Part shown: piece by piece, positions 10,201 to 20,469 of the stretch
How the letters are laid out: every line of letters begins with the position of its first letter
Numbering within the stretch: position 1 is the stretch's first letter
Assembly: GCA_024195585.1 (NCBI GenBank)
Contig: SWBL01000001.1
Location: forward strand, 248,001 to 312,000
DNA from: Aureobasidium sp. EXF-3400
Taxonomy: Eukaryota > Ascomycota > Dothideomycetes > Dothideales > Saccotheciaceae
DNA length: 64,000 nt
Reading direction: 5' to 3'
Made by a program: the position numbers and the translations under genes
Notes under the pieces: model-generated
What the model was told of the DNA's origin: nothing
What the model saw: only the letters and a program-made list of their open reading frames with translations
The model's database searches: none

Positions 10201-12853
10201 TGAGGTGATCACTGTTCATCAAAACGCCTCTGACAGCAGTAGAAGTGGTGCAGCATCTATGCTCGCCAAGCAGCTGCGAATCAAGCTATCAGCCGACGAT
10301 GATTCTGGCATTCCACGCCCTTACAGGAACATAATGGTTTCCATCCACGCCATCGCAACCTTTAGAGCTCTTGATGATTATCTGCGCCCTCGCATCAGTC
10401 TCGCGGAGAGAGCTGTACGCAGCCGTGATGCACTGACCAGTAGCCTCGAAGCCGCGGCTCGCGAAGACAACAATGCTACAGAAGGTGCATCAACTCCTCC
10501 TGCAAGCAAGCGTGCTCACACAAGATCATCGAAACCCGACAGTACCCCTCAGAACAGCGGTGACGTAACCAGCCGTCTGCGTAGATCCTCTCGCAAAGTC
10601 TCACAAAAGGACTCTGATGCAGCCGAAGACGACCAGCACCAGCTTGAATGTGCCGATGAAGCTGCTCTCTCCGATGAAGACGAAGAGGACGAAGAGGACC
10701 TGGACGCCATTATTGGTGACTTGGACGACGAAGACCAGGACATGGAGGATGCGGACCAGGACACTTCAGCAGTCAACCTCGAAGTCGCTAACAGCGGCAA
10801 AGTGACTGCTCACAAGGAGGACGGTACTCGCATCAGCACCCCTTTGCAAGGCTCGCAGCAGTCTGCAACTTCTCGTACCTCTGCTTCTGCAAGACTCGCT
10901 GCTGCACGGGAACTGCTCTCAACGCCGTCCCAGAGACCTTCTACCAATGCTCCTGCACTCCAACCTATTTCTCAGGATTGGCATATCGAGTTCAGCGTTG
11001 ATGGTCAGCCGTTGTCGAATGACACTACAATTTATCGCGCTGTTCACTTTAACCAGACAAACCCTGACGAAGTGTCGAGCCGCAACATCTGGCAGACACT
11101 GCACAAGATATCTTTCAGACGTGCCCCCGGACCTCCTCCTGCAGAGCCCAGTACACTCCATTCATCATCAGATTCATCCGCAGCATCAACCTCTGAGCTC
11201 CCACCTTCGCTCAGTCAACACCCCGCCACCGCCGCCATCCTGCGTCTCATGAGCACTCTGCATGATATGAACGCTAATTTGGAAGATATCATTGCTGAAG
11301 AGCAAAGCAATGACACCCAGATGAGCTCAGAGCCATTGGCACAGTTCGTCAACACTAAGTTGACCGCCAAGCTCAACCGTCAGCTTGAAGAGCCTCTCAT
11401 CGTCGCAAGCAACTGCCTTCCCACGTGGAGTGAGGACCTCGCTCGTCTTTACCCCTTCCTGTTCCCATTCGAAACCAGGCATTTCTTCCTCCAGTCGACC
11501 TCCTTCGGCTACTCAAGATCTATGACTAGATGGCAGAATGCCCAATCAGAGAATGAGTCCAGACGTCATCGCGATGAACGACCTTTCTTGGGTCGTCTAC
11601 AGAGACAGAAGGTTCGCATCTCTCGCAGTAGAATTCTAGAATCTGCCATCAAGGTCATGGAGCTTTATGGATCATCTCCAAGCATCCTTGAGGTCGAGTA
11701 CTTCGAAGAGGTCGGAACTGGCCTTGGCCCAACTCTTGAGTTCTACTCCACGGTGTCTAGAGAGTTCTCGAAGAAGAAGATCAAGCTCTGGCGTGAGAAC
11801 GAATCCATAGTTGGTGATGACTATGCTTTCGGCATGCGTGGCTTGTTCCCTGCACCAATGAGCGAGGAGCAGTCGAAGGACGAGCATGGAAAGAAGGTGC
11901 TGCACTTGTTCAAGATGTTGGGCAAATTCGTTGCTCGCTCCATGCTCGACTCGCGCATCATTGATGTCTCCTTCAACCCTACCTTCTTCCGCATCAGCGC
12001 TGGCAACTCCACAATCAAGCCATCTCTGGGAGCTGTTACTTCCGTTGACAAAGACCTTGCCAACTCTTTGAAGCCTCTCCTACGCTGCGCCCGAGCCAAG
12101 CAGGAGATCCAGGATGATGCAAGTCTTTCCGCAGAGCAAAAGACTCAAGCCATCAAAGACATCAAAATCAAGGATGCATCCATTGAAGACCTTGGCCTCG
12201 ACTTCACGCTTCCTGGCTACCCTGCTATCGAGCTTCAACACAACGGCGCTGAAGTCGATGTGACTATCGACAATGTCGAGCAGTATGTTGAAAAGGTCAT
12301 CGACTTCACTCTCGGTCAAGGAGTGCAGAAGCAAGTCGATGCATTCTGTGCCGGCTTCTCTCAGGTCTTCCCGTACTCAGCTCTCAAGGCATTCACGCCT
12401 GATGAGTTGGTGATGCTATTTGGCCGTGCAGAGGAGGACTGGTCCCTTGAGACACTTATGGATTCGATCAAGGCAGACCACGGCTTCAACCTTGACAGCG
12501 CAAGCGTCAAGAACCTTCTGCAGACAATGTCAGAGTTCACTATGCCTGAAAGACGCGATTTCCTGCAGTTCGTCACTGGTAGTCCCAAGCTCCCTATTGG
12601 AGGTAAGTCACATTCGGCTATCACCGTATTTAATGACCGTGCTAACCATGAAGCAGGGTTCAAATCGTTGACTCCGATGTTCACTGTGGTGTGCAAGCCC
12701 AATGAGCCTCCATTGATGCCTGACGACTACCTGCCGAGTGTCATGACATGTGTCAACTACCTGAAGATGCCTAACTACACCTCTCAAGAAATGTTGAGAG
12801 CCAAATTGAGTGTTGCAATCAAGGAAGGACAAGGAGCATTCCACTTGTCATAA
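7286..12853 (+). CDS. UFD4: HECT-type E3 ubiquitin ligase, Ufd4/TRIP12 family
   Basis: The exons are 7286-12602 and 12657-12853, giving 1837 aa. I prefer the Met at 7286 (MPPRVTRSSARL) to the in-frame ATG 66 nt upstream, because basic Ser/Pro-rich sequence of this type opens the family. Residues ~1-230 are disordered and end in a long Asp/Glu run. An armadillo-like helical region follows (~250-800), then acidic linkers and a C-terminal HECT domain with the active-site Cys at ~1804 (VMTCVNYLKMP). The intron is 54 nt (GTAAGT...GCTAAC...CAG). Splicing restores the conserved PIGGFKSLTP block, which the unspliced frame interrupts. Known role of the family: ubiquitin-fusion degradation and related nuclear or proteasome-linked ubiquitylation. 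Confidence 0.93.
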   Translation: MPPRVTRSSARLAAPAHPTTDPTAATSPGNSFQPPPPSTTTSSSSSRKRKQSQDDLPPAAPSDTAQPRRSKRARLSNPTSGQSQSSKRSKNMSSSSHDDQDLSRSAVKSSRHSPTSPDDHASTSKRASSRKKSSQGPPDLSSTSSHHKSNPVLAPTSGQPSSSRKSSKKSSHKKDASSSRPEPEPPRMPVEHHDDEDDSEDNDDDDQGIDEDDDEDAAAAAAALGYTGGEPGDDPFSGAFLSRSGMPAGLSSTLRALSGMMSGMTTRLRGILENLRAKGDPSVQMVALTELSEILLVSNEDNLAGHFSPDQFVKELVELMQPNDFTGEENPEMMLLACRCIANLMEALPQATASVVYGGAVPVLCQKLLEIHYIDVAEQALSTLEKISIEFPASIVREGGLNACLTYLDFFATSTQRSAVTTAANCCRNLSEDSFPTVRDVMPILLNVLSSSDQRVVEQGSLCVSRIVESFRYRESKLEELVSPELLKAVLRLLLPGTTTMIGPSIHTQFLRVLSITARASPRLAVELLRMDVVDTLYQVLTGVSPPSSTDDAAVKIDKNIIMQALIRTPRDQIFETLNVICEILPSVSPDNLMFINDLTDGGNPGPGSVSVGTRARSSPNDNRLELLRECQPEVRRFAVILFPTLMHAYTSTVNLSVRQKVLTAQLKMLSNLDTDVLKAALSNVAYASHLASILTQQENPMLVTFALQIAELLLKRLESTYRPQFYREGVMAEISKLAQRELTPTNSAESDNTSAPPADAPSFSAELPVRPEHGEEDDGEPSEPDYPDEGSAGEHDDDNDDHDDDDDDDSGSESGAQNVHTPPTASVRDIITSRARKFVEAYQNDGGLGEASRALSELKRLAEDLRECYNSSNLSDGPALFQRLAKHFDGDTPETITSYELLTSDIVSTLLEIFKSSDSHTGRAARAAFLDAFMSQRDQTKITAGNTVSPATAFSALVHKLQDLLSRTEHFEVITVHQNASDSSRSGAASMLAKQLRIKLSADDDSGIPRPYRNIMVSIHAIATFRALDDYLRPRISLAERAVRSRDALTSSLEAAAREDNNATEGASTPPASKRAHTRSSKPDSTPQNSGDVTSRLRRSSRKVSQKDSDAAEDDQHQLECADEAALSDEDEEDEEDLDAIIGDLDDEDQDMEDADQDTSAVNLEVANSGKVTAHKEDGTRISTPLQGSQQSATSRTSASARLAAARELLSTPSQRPSTNAPALQPISQDWHIEFSVDGQPLSNDTTIYRAVHFNQTNPDEVSSRNIWQTLHKISFRRAPGPPPAEPSTLHSSSDSSAASTSELPPSLSQHPATAAILRLMSTLHDMNANLEDIIAEEQSNDTQMSSEPLAQFVNTKLTAKLNRQLEEPLIVASNCLPTWSEDLARLYPFLFPFETRHFFLQSTSFGYSRSMTRWQNAQSENESRRHRDERPFLGRLQRQKVRISRSRILESAIKVMELYGSSPSILEVEYFEEVGTGLGPTLEFYSTVSREFSKKKIKLWRENESIVGDDYAFGMRGLFPAPMSEEQSKDEHGKKVLHLFKMLGKFVARSMLDSRIIDVSFNPTFFRISAGNSTIKPSLGAVTSVDKDLANSLKPLLRCARAKQEIQDDASLSAEQKTQAIKDIKIKDASIEDLGLDFTLPGYPAIELQHNGAEVDVTIDNVEQYVEKVIDFTLGQGVQKQVDAFCAGFSQVFPYSALKAFTPDELVMLFGRAEEDWSLETLMDSIKADHGFNLDSASVKNLLQTMSEFTMPERRDFLQFVTGSPKLPIGGKSHSAITVFNDRANHEAGFKSLTPMFTVVCKPNEPPLMPDDYLPSVMTCVNYLKMPNYTSQEMLRAKLSVAIKEGQGAFHLS

Positions 12854-13427
12854 ATGATGATATCTGGAGACGGCGTTTTCACGAGCAATGGGATGGAATT
12901 ATTCTCGAGGCGTTTAAGGGTGACTTTTCTTGCACTGGAATGGAGGGAGGATATTTATCACATGGCTTGCCATTTGGTGGCTCTGCATAGCACCGGCGTC
13001 AGCGCATAACGCAACCGAACTCCTCATTACGCATACATATCTTGAGAGAAATTATAGCTACCACATTGATTTCTGAACGGTGTCTACTTTCTCGGTATCT
13101 CGGTCCTGCGGGCCAGTGTTCAGAATTCGTCCGTACCTGTACTCACGACCTTTGAAACAACACAAGTCTCTAGATGAGTCCAGAGAAAGCCAACAGTGTA
13201 TAGCTTCTCGACGAATACATCCTCATATATCGAAAATATTATTCATTGCGATAGCTTCACATGTCTGATACTTTTGCACATAGAAGGTGTGGTAATAGTA
13301 AAGTGAGCTCAAGAAAAGGGGATAACCCTGCCCTCCATCATGACGTCGACATTCGCGTCACCCAACCATCTTTCCATCACCAAACATCCACCCTACAACA
13401 CCTTCTCCACCAATTTCTCTACCATCA
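12854..13427. other. Intergenic region downstream of the UFD4-like gene
   Basis: This 574-bp gap lies between two tandem plus-strand genes. It should hold the UFD4-like 3' UTR and the next promoter. I see no coding, repeat or RNA signal. Confidence 0.6.
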
Positions 13428-14351
13428 ATGGCACCAATACGACGCTACCTACGCATCACAAAATACTCCGTCCTCGAAGTACGCATCTACCTCGACAACC
13501 CCGCTCTCGCCAACTCATGGCTACTCAACTCACGCGACAATGTGTTACCTCGCGTTATTGAAGCTGTACGACCTCTGGTGCTTCCGAAATTGAGAGAAGA
13601 GAATGAGAATGCGAATAAGAAAGGGAAGGGCAAGAAGAAGAGAGGTGTAAGGGATGTTGTTGCTGGAGGTAAGTTGTGGTGCTTCCATCTATGGAAGAAG
13701 AGCAGTGTAAGGTGTTTTGCAGGACAGTCAGCTAATGCAGTGGTTTGCGCAAACACAGATGACTTTGAAGTTTCCATCTTCCTGACCGAGACATCGACGT
13801 CGCATGCTATGCTCACCAAGCAAAGAACCTTTTCTGCGAAACCGAAGCTACAGAGCAATACGAAGAAATTGACGGATTGGATTGGAGGAGCAAATACCGA
13901 TACGGCTATACGAGTGGATGAGGGAGATGAGGTTCCTGCTGTGTTGCTTGAGGAAGATGAGGAGGTTGCTTTGGAGGATATACCTGAAGTCGACACTGTT
14001 GCTACGAGATCACGCGGGAAACGACCACGTGGAGAGGAAAATAAGGAAGATGAGGAACATATCTTTGTGCAGTCAGAGGAAGATGAAGAAGAGGAACTTG
14101 CACCACGGAGGAGGAAAAAGACAAAAGTTGTGGATGAAACGTCAAAAGAAGATGAGGACAAGAAGAAGTTGGGGATTAATACTGCGTATGAGGGGTTCAG
14201 TATCTATGGCCGTATCTTGTGTTTGATTGTCAAGCGCAAGGGTGTCAAGAAGTCTGCTGGTGGAAACACTTCTGGCACGCAGATGTTGGAGAATTGGGTC
14301 AGCACACAAGCGGATAATCAAGGTGCGCTTGATGATGCTGAGGATGGATGA
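13428..14351 (+). CDS. Acidic fungal protein of unknown function
   Basis: The exons are 13428-13668 and 13759-14351, giving 277 aa. The 90-nt intron has a GTAAGT donor and ends ...ACACAG; it joins VVAG to DDFEVSIFLTE. The N-terminal ~130 residues look globular (IRRYLRITKYSVLEVRIYL; FEVSIFLTET). The centre is very acidic with a basic patch (RSRGKRPRGE), and the last ~50 residues form a second ordered-looking segment (YEGFSIYGRILCLIVKRKG). I believe similar proteins occur across filamentous ascomycetes, but I cannot name a function. Charge pattern and basic clusters suggest a nuclear protein. It converges on GPI14, with 68 bp between the stop codons. Confidence 0.75.
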   Translation: MAPIRRYLRITKYSVLEVRIYLDNPALANSWLLNSRDNVLPRVIEAVRPLVLPKLREENENANKKGKGKKKRGVRDVVAGGKLWCFHLWKKSSVRCFAGQSANAVVCANTDDFEVSIFLTETSTSHAMLTKQRTFSAKPKLQSNTKKLTDWIGGANTDTAIRVDEGDEVPAVLLEEDEEVALEDIPEVDTVATRSRGKRPRGEENKEDEEHIFVQSEEDEEEELAPRRRKKTKVVDETSKEDEDKKKLGINTAYEGFSIYGRILCLIVKRKGVKKSAGGNTSGTQMLENWVSTQADNQGALDDAEDG

Positions 14352-14419
14352 AAGAAACTATTGCTTTTGTGGAAAGAAGGAAAAGAGACAAGCTATCTAC
14401 AACAGGTGGACTGGTCTCA

Positions 14420-15916
14420 TCACAACTGCTTGATCGATGGGCTGGAGGGTTGTTGGGCAATGTCGGATACCACAATCCCTAGGATCCAACAGTTTATGCC
14501 GAAGAAAAGGACACTGGCTACCCAGAGCCCTGGCACAAAGGTCGATTGACCAAGGAACTCGAGCAAGTATCCTTGTTGTAGCCATAAAGCCTACAAAGCT
14601 CGTCAGTTATGGGATACGTAGTGGGGCAAGGGGCATAATTCTTACCTGTCCGATAACCCAAAGGGCAAGAGCAGAGAAACCGAGTTTAGGCTTTCGAAGC
14701 AACGATGAAGTTGGGAGGTAGAATGGCAAGAACACCATATACCACAAGAAGTACTATTATACCCAACGAGTCAGCGAATCCAAGCTTCTAAAGACTATAA
14801 TAGAACATACCTGACTTGTGCAGACCTTGTTAAACGTGACAAACGCAAATGTCTGAGCCAACATGGTACTTGCCAGATCCTTCTTTGCCAACAGCAGAGG
14901 GATGGCAACCACAGAAAGAAACAATTGAGGAAAGAAAGCCAGAGATTCAACGCCGAGTCCTGAAGAAGAGCCTACAGCAGACTTGATGTGCAGCAAAGTG
15001 TTGTAGACGGAAAAGTTGTGGCGGTGGTCGATGCGCGTGAGATGGTAGGTATAGCTGTGTCGAACAAACTCCATGCCATAGCTAGAATCAATGTTAGCAT
15101 ACTTGTCCATCCTCTCGACCGGTGAAGAAGAAAAACTTACAGTTTGAACATAAGTATGTTCAACACAGAAAACGTCAGAAAGCTGTACAGAGCCAACTGC
15201 ACTCTCTTCCTATTCACAAACCCACCAAACAAACCACTACTCCCATCCCAACTCCCAGCTATACTCCCATCCAACCACCAAACCATACTAACCGCATAAA
15301 CAAACGGATAAATCTTAAAATGCACTCCCAAACCCAACAAACAACCTCCCAACCTGATTCTCCCAGTCTGTACCGCCCACAACATACCCACCACAATAAC
15401 AGCAAGTAAACCCTCTGAACTTCCTCTAGTACTGATATTCGCAACCATAGGATTGAGTAGCCAAATGCTTGCATACCCCATCGCCTTAGCTTTTTCCATC
15501 CTTTGCTTGAGTAACAAAAAAATCAACCACCCAGTAACTACATCACCAACCGCAAAAACCGCTTTACCAAAGCAAAACCAACGGCCGCCAAAAGCAGTGG
15601 GGTAAAGTAACCAGGCTAGTAAAGGTGTGTAGCGATACGTGTCTCGTAAGTAGGGAGATTGCTTGTTGTAAACATAGCGGGATGCGTCGGTGAAGACCAA
15701 GTAATCGATATCGGTGTATTTTAGGGGTGAGTTTGCGTCTTGGTATTCGCCCCAGAGGAGGAGGGCAGCGCGGAAGAGGAGTGAGATGCTGAGGATTAGG
15801 CGGGTGTTGGAGAAGAGGTTGGTTATTGTGGATTGGCCTTTGGGTGTGGTCGCTTCGGCCTCTCTGGTCGGCGGTTGGACCATGGTCTCCGGAGTTTTTT
15901 GAGTTTGTATAGGCAT
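14420..15916 (-). CDS. GPI14: GPI mannosyltransferase 1 (PIG-M/Gpi14)
   Basis: There are four exons: 15916-15141, 15081-14811, 14753-14646 and 14590-14420. They give 441 aa with introns of 59, 57 and 55 nt, and every junction closes on conserved sequence (FKL/YGMEF, VCTSQ/YFLWYM, VIGQ/ALWLQQ). The protein is a multi-span ER membrane glycosyltransferase of the GT-C type. The lumenal D-x-D motif is D69-I-D71 in [13 protein letters not shown]. Other family blocks are [24 protein letters not shown] and RIDHRHNFS. It adds the first mannose to glucosaminyl-(acyl)PI during GPI-anchor assembly, using dolichol-phosphate-mannose, with a Pbn1/PIG-X partner. It lies head to tail with the peroxiredoxin gene. 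Confidence 0.95.
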
Positions 15917-16186
15917 CAGATGTGTTTTGGTGAATTTTTGTGTTTCTTCTGACGGATGGAATAGGAGAGGCTGAGGTGTGGCTTTTCTATAGCCAAAGTC
16001 TTGGCATTTCGACCATCACTCTTGAAGGGCATCACATTTCGAGAACCGACATTACAGGTCAACTACATGGTACGGAAACACCACTTTGTTTCTGAACTCA
16101 GATAGATTACTCGTATGTACTATCAACAAAATCCTGAAGCTTCATCGTAAAGATCCTCCTTCCTTCATATCTAGCTACATCAAACT

Positions 16187-17054
16187 TCAGGCAGCAAGAC
16201 CGATATGGTGGTTGGCCATAGCAGCTTCCATGTTTCTATCCATCATATCAAAACCAGAGCTAGTAGGCGAGACAAGTGGCGAAGGCGGCGTTACCGTGAG
16301 CGTAGCCGAAAGCCGATTGGCACCACTGCCAATGGATCTCTGCGACTGGCCACTCCAAGCACGCTGTAGCTTTGGACGAGCCCACTCAGACCAAGAAGGC
16401 TTCTTCACATCGAGGGGACCATCGACTTTGGTCTGCTCGGCCATCTTCAAACCTGCATCGCCCTTCTTCCAGTTGACAGGGCAGCCTTCACCGTATTCGT
16501 CCTTGAAGGCAAGTGCGTCGATGATACGCAGGGTTTCGTCAACACTGCGTCCGACATCTGCGTCGCTGATGGTGATGTTTCTGACGTTTCCCTTGGGATC
16601 GATGATGAAAAGAGCGCGTTCGGCGACACCTTGGTCCTCAAGAAGGACACCGTAATCGCGACTGATCTTGTGGTTGCTGTCGCTCATGAGAGGGACATGG
16701 ACGCCACCGAGGCCTCCCTCCATCTCGTTGGTGTGGTTCCAGGCGCGAAGACAAAGCTCAGTGTCGGTTGAGGCAAAGACAACGGCGCATGAGCGAGTGT
16801 ACAGGAACTCCTCTAGACGTTCGCTGTATGCGCGAATCTCGGTTGGACAGACGAATGACCAGGCTTTGGGGAAAAAGATGAGTGCGACCCAGTGGTTGGC
16901 AGCAGTGTAAGCACTCAAACTGATTTCTGCGTCCCCGAGTCAGTGCCTTGAAGTGATTTGACTACTTCGGTGTTAACTTACCCTTGAGCTTGCCATCCAT
17001 GACCGCCGTGGCGGTAAAGTCTGGAGCCGGCTTGCCGACAGAGGCTCTGTGCAT
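16187..17054 (-). CDS. Typical 2-Cys peroxiredoxin with extra C-terminal tail
   Basis: The exons are 17054-16982 and 16926-16187, with a 55-nt intron and a 270-aa product. The ATG at 17054 gives the usual Prx start (MHRASVGKPAPDFTA). The peroxidatic Cys is C51 in FVCPTE and the resolving Cys is C173 in GCPVNW. The GGLG motif linked to hyperoxidation sensitivity is at ~95-98. The family normally ends near residue 198 with a YF helix. Here YF is absent, and about 70 residues of Trp/Ser/Pro-rich low-complexity sequence follow, ending MANHHIGLAA. Role: peroxide reduction with thioredoxin. The tail is read in one open exon; whether it is spliced out in some transcripts is unknown. Confidence 0.88.
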
Positions 17055-18316
17055 GATGAATATGTGTTGAGAATGTATGTAGAATCAGCAGGTGGCGATC
17101 GAGGTCAAGTGGATGTCAGAACACGAAGTTCGGCTGGTCTTTCGGACCGTACTTGTACCTCTTTTTCGGACCGGTCTTTCATCTCAGCTACCAAGAGCAA
17201 AATGTCCTTTCTCCAGTTTCCGTTTGCAGACCGTGATGAGGCTCCATTTGGATCTGGATTCAATGCGGGACGAAGGTGTGCAAGAATGCCTTTGTTCCGG
17301 TTGCACATTCCTCGAAATTCATGTGGCTTGTTGAGACGTCTTCCTTGAACACGTAACCTGGGACTCGGTCCAGATCACAAATGCGATAGAGGATAGTGGC
17401 GACAGAGAACAGTCTCTTGACTGACTCGTTCTGGATACTTGAGTATGGTTTCGACCAAGGAAGTAGAGCTCTCATCCCATCGACATCTTCATCTTTAGCC
17501 AGTGACTCCAGTTCGGGCAACTCTTTCACGGCATGGCAGGCACATCACAAGCAATTTGCAGACTTGCAAGTGTTTCCAGCCTTTAGGTAACAGTTAGGAA
17601 GCAGTAGCATCTCGAGCCATAACATTGGATTGTGGTGACAGACTGGAGTGATCGATGAAAGAAAAGAAGCAAGTCGCGGTTTGGCACCAAATGCGGAACA
17701 AAGAGCTTCCCCACCCTTTTGTTCGTGGGCCGTCACTGCCAATTATTTGTCCGCTTGCGGAGAACTCAAGCGACAATCTTCTACTTTGCTGAAATGCTAG
17801 ATCATGACCAAGGTGCTCAATATCGCAACATGTTGTGTTGGTTCAACATCACTAAGTCTTTACATTTGCAGCAGAAGAATGCATGTTTTGACGAGTCTGG
17901 TTCGATTGACTTTATGTGTACGTCTTGTGGGGTTGATCAGCTACGGAAAGCAAGATATGGATATGGAAAGAATGAGCTAAAAGGTATTTGAGCAAAATAT
18001 GAGCGTAACGGAGAGAGTGAACGGGCTCTGGCAAACCCTCCGGATCAAGATGATGAGAGTAAAGAAATCGCATCGAAATACAAATGCTGGCTGAAAATAT
18101 TGGGCAGGAAAAAGAAGTAAAGCAAGATAAATGTGCCAGATGTCAGCTCACAAGGTCGTAAGCTCGTGATCGCATCATGAGTGGTTGCTCTGTAAGCATG
18201 AATGCAAAGCGACTCAAGAGATAGTCGTGATTAAAGCAGTGTTAGTAAGGCTGAATGGAAACGTTCTTCGGAGGACGAAAGGCTCAAGGTAGGAGCGGAC
18301 CTGTGTCTGAAGACAG
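17055..18316. other. Gene-free 1.26-kb stretch between peroxiredoxin and KAR5
   Basis: This is upstream of the peroxiredoxin gene and downstream of KAR5. Several 60-90-codon frames exist on both strands, but none shows a recognisable motif or consistent splice structure. No RNA gene was seen. Confidence 0.5.
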
Positions 18317-20063
18317 CTAAACCGAGTGCTTGATGTCTTGGTTGATGCTGTCCGGCAGCATTGACTCGTTCGAAGTGATCTGTTGGTTGTACCAAAGCTT
18401 GCAAACAAGAGCTGCAGAGACCGCGACCGCAACGATGCCCAAGATATTCATTGCGGGAGCATTAGCAATCTGAGGAATTGCAAGTACAAGATAGGTCGAT
18501 GCTGCGAGCTGTCAGTGGATGGTCACTGTAGCATGAGAAAACAACATACCGATTGCCATGCCGAGCGACGCAACGACCGAGCTTCTTGTGTGGAACGGAC
18601 CCCAGGTGTCAAGAGCCGCGAAGCCGATACACCAGAAGACAGATAGAATCACAATCGAAACACAACCGAAGGGAAGGCCGCCAAACGAAGCTTCGAAAAC
18701 TTGTTGAATGACCTTGGTGGGGAGGTTGTGAATGTCATTGTGAAATTCAGAGACGGTCTTTGCGGCGTCTGTCACGTTTTCGGTCACGGTGAAGATGGCT
18801 TGCAGCAGAATCTCGGTCTGATAATGGAGCGCTCTTGCAGTCTCGGCGTTACGAGCCAGCGTATACGCAATTTGCTTGGTACTGTTAGTGTGAACATAAA
18901 AGTGGGTGACTTTGATGACTCACTTGGTTCTGTTGATCCAGAGCCATCGAGGCTGCCAATGAGTTATCATGAGACCGATCTATCTGGACGGCAATGTCCA
19001 GAACATGGCTGAGATGTTGTGTCACATCTGCTTGTGCTTCCTGAGCGCGTAGACGATGGTTCTCGAGGTCTGAGGTGATGCGAGAAGATGTCTGTTGTTC
19101 GTTAGTGTCGAGAAGAGCACTCTCAATGTGGGGTTTCCTACCTCGCGAACCCTCTCCACGTCTCTGCCCATATTGTGGATGTTGTCTCCGAGATCGTAGA
19201 GGTCGTTCTGGAACTTGGCCCACTGTTCGACGATGCGATTCTGTATGTCGAGGTCTGAGTTCAATGCGAGATGGAAAGACTGCATGTTCTTTCCCATCTC
19301 AGACCATTGTCTCTCGAAAGCCTGGTGCTCCTCAGTTGTGTCGGACATGACATTGGCTGCCTCCATGACTGCCTCGAACATGAGCTTTAATTTCTCAACC
19401 ATGTCGTCTAACCGGATGTGTCAGCAACCATTTCCCATCATATAAAGTATGTCTGGACTCACCTTTGTCCAACTCTGCTCTCATGGAATGACAAAGCAGG
19501 ACTGCATTCTGGCGGGCATTTGAGTAGCTGGTCCACCACACTGGGTTCGAAGAAAGTGATGTCGAGCATTGGTCAAGATCTCTGCTGTCGTCGAAGCTGC
19601 GCGGAGTTGTAGGTTTGGTAAAGCGACCATTGACAATGAAACCGCGGAACCCATTGAACTTGGAAGCGTGCTCGACAGGTCTGAATGGCGAACAAGAAGG
19701 AGGAATGTTGGCATTGGCATCCATAAGCTCGCAGATAGCCAGTCTTGTGGCATAGATGGACTTGGAGCGCTCGAGCATAACGTCAATACCTTTGTTAGTA
19801 GCGAGACTGGTAGCATGATCAATTTCGGAGCAAGTGTTAAGCAGGGCTTGAGAAGCCAACTTCTGACATGAAGGAAGCTTCTCGACTTTGTGCATGGTTT
19901 GGATGATGGAGTTCATGCCTTCGGTGATGCGAACCTTGTTGGAAGAAAGCTCGACACCCGAAAGATCTGAGAGATCTGAGGTAAGATCGTGAACCTTGAG
20001 GGCTGGTTGGAAGCCCATGCAAGGGAGAAACAAGACGAAAGAGAACAGCAGCATGACCAGCAT
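18317..20063 (-). CDS. KAR5: Nuclear fusion protein Kar5/Tht1
   Basis: There are five exons: 20063-19463, 19407-19142, 19091-18924, 18874-18550 and 18501-18317. They give 514 aa with introns of 55, 50, 49 and 48 nt. The ATG at 20063 opens a clear signal peptide (MLVMLLFSFVLFLP). The N-terminal half holds the Kar5 block with conserved Cys (LPSCQKLASQALLNTC). The middle is a long coiled coil (exons 2-3). The C-terminus has hydrophobic segments (CVSIVILSVFWCIGFAAL; the exon 4/5 junction; MNILGIVAVAVSAALV). Kar5 is an ER/nuclear-envelope protein needed for nuclear membrane fusion in karyogamy. At intron 3 the nearest AG is skipped: only the AAG at 18875-18877 keeps frame. Confidence 0.87.
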
Positions 20064-20469
20064 GGTTCTGTCTATGATCAGGGTCAAGAAGGGAAAGTTG
20101 TTAGCCTCAGATCGTGAGGCTTGGGTGGCATAAAGAGGTGTTGATGTGTATGAGGGAGGGGGAGTAGAAGGATTGGAAGCCGACTAGAACTCTCTCCGGT
20201 GGTTAACTTGCCACAATAGACAATGAGTGAATAGCTCGTCTGGTTCTGACCCGACTTGCAATTGGAATGTTGACAATGCAAAGTGGTGAAGCGCGATGAA
20301 TAGGTTAGAAGGAAACGCGATGGATGGGCGGAAAGCGCGGAGAGGGCGGAGAAAGTCGGTGCCAAGCTTCACTGTCCGGGCGGAGGAAAGTCGGTTCGCC
20401 GTGCATTTGTTTCTCCAGCGGATCATAGTTGTAGTCGTCGCGATCCACACCCCGTCCACATCACACATC
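20064..20469. other. Divergent promoter, KAR5 / mitochondrial uL6
   Basis: This 406-bp region separates divergent KAR5 and the mitochondrial ribosomal protein gene. I see no coding or repeat signal. Confidence 0.5.

Noticed and set aside
13487..14161. 224-codon minus-strand frame, very Ser-rich
   Set aside because: It is antisense to the acidic unknown gene; poly-Ser results from reading Asp/Glu codons in reverse.
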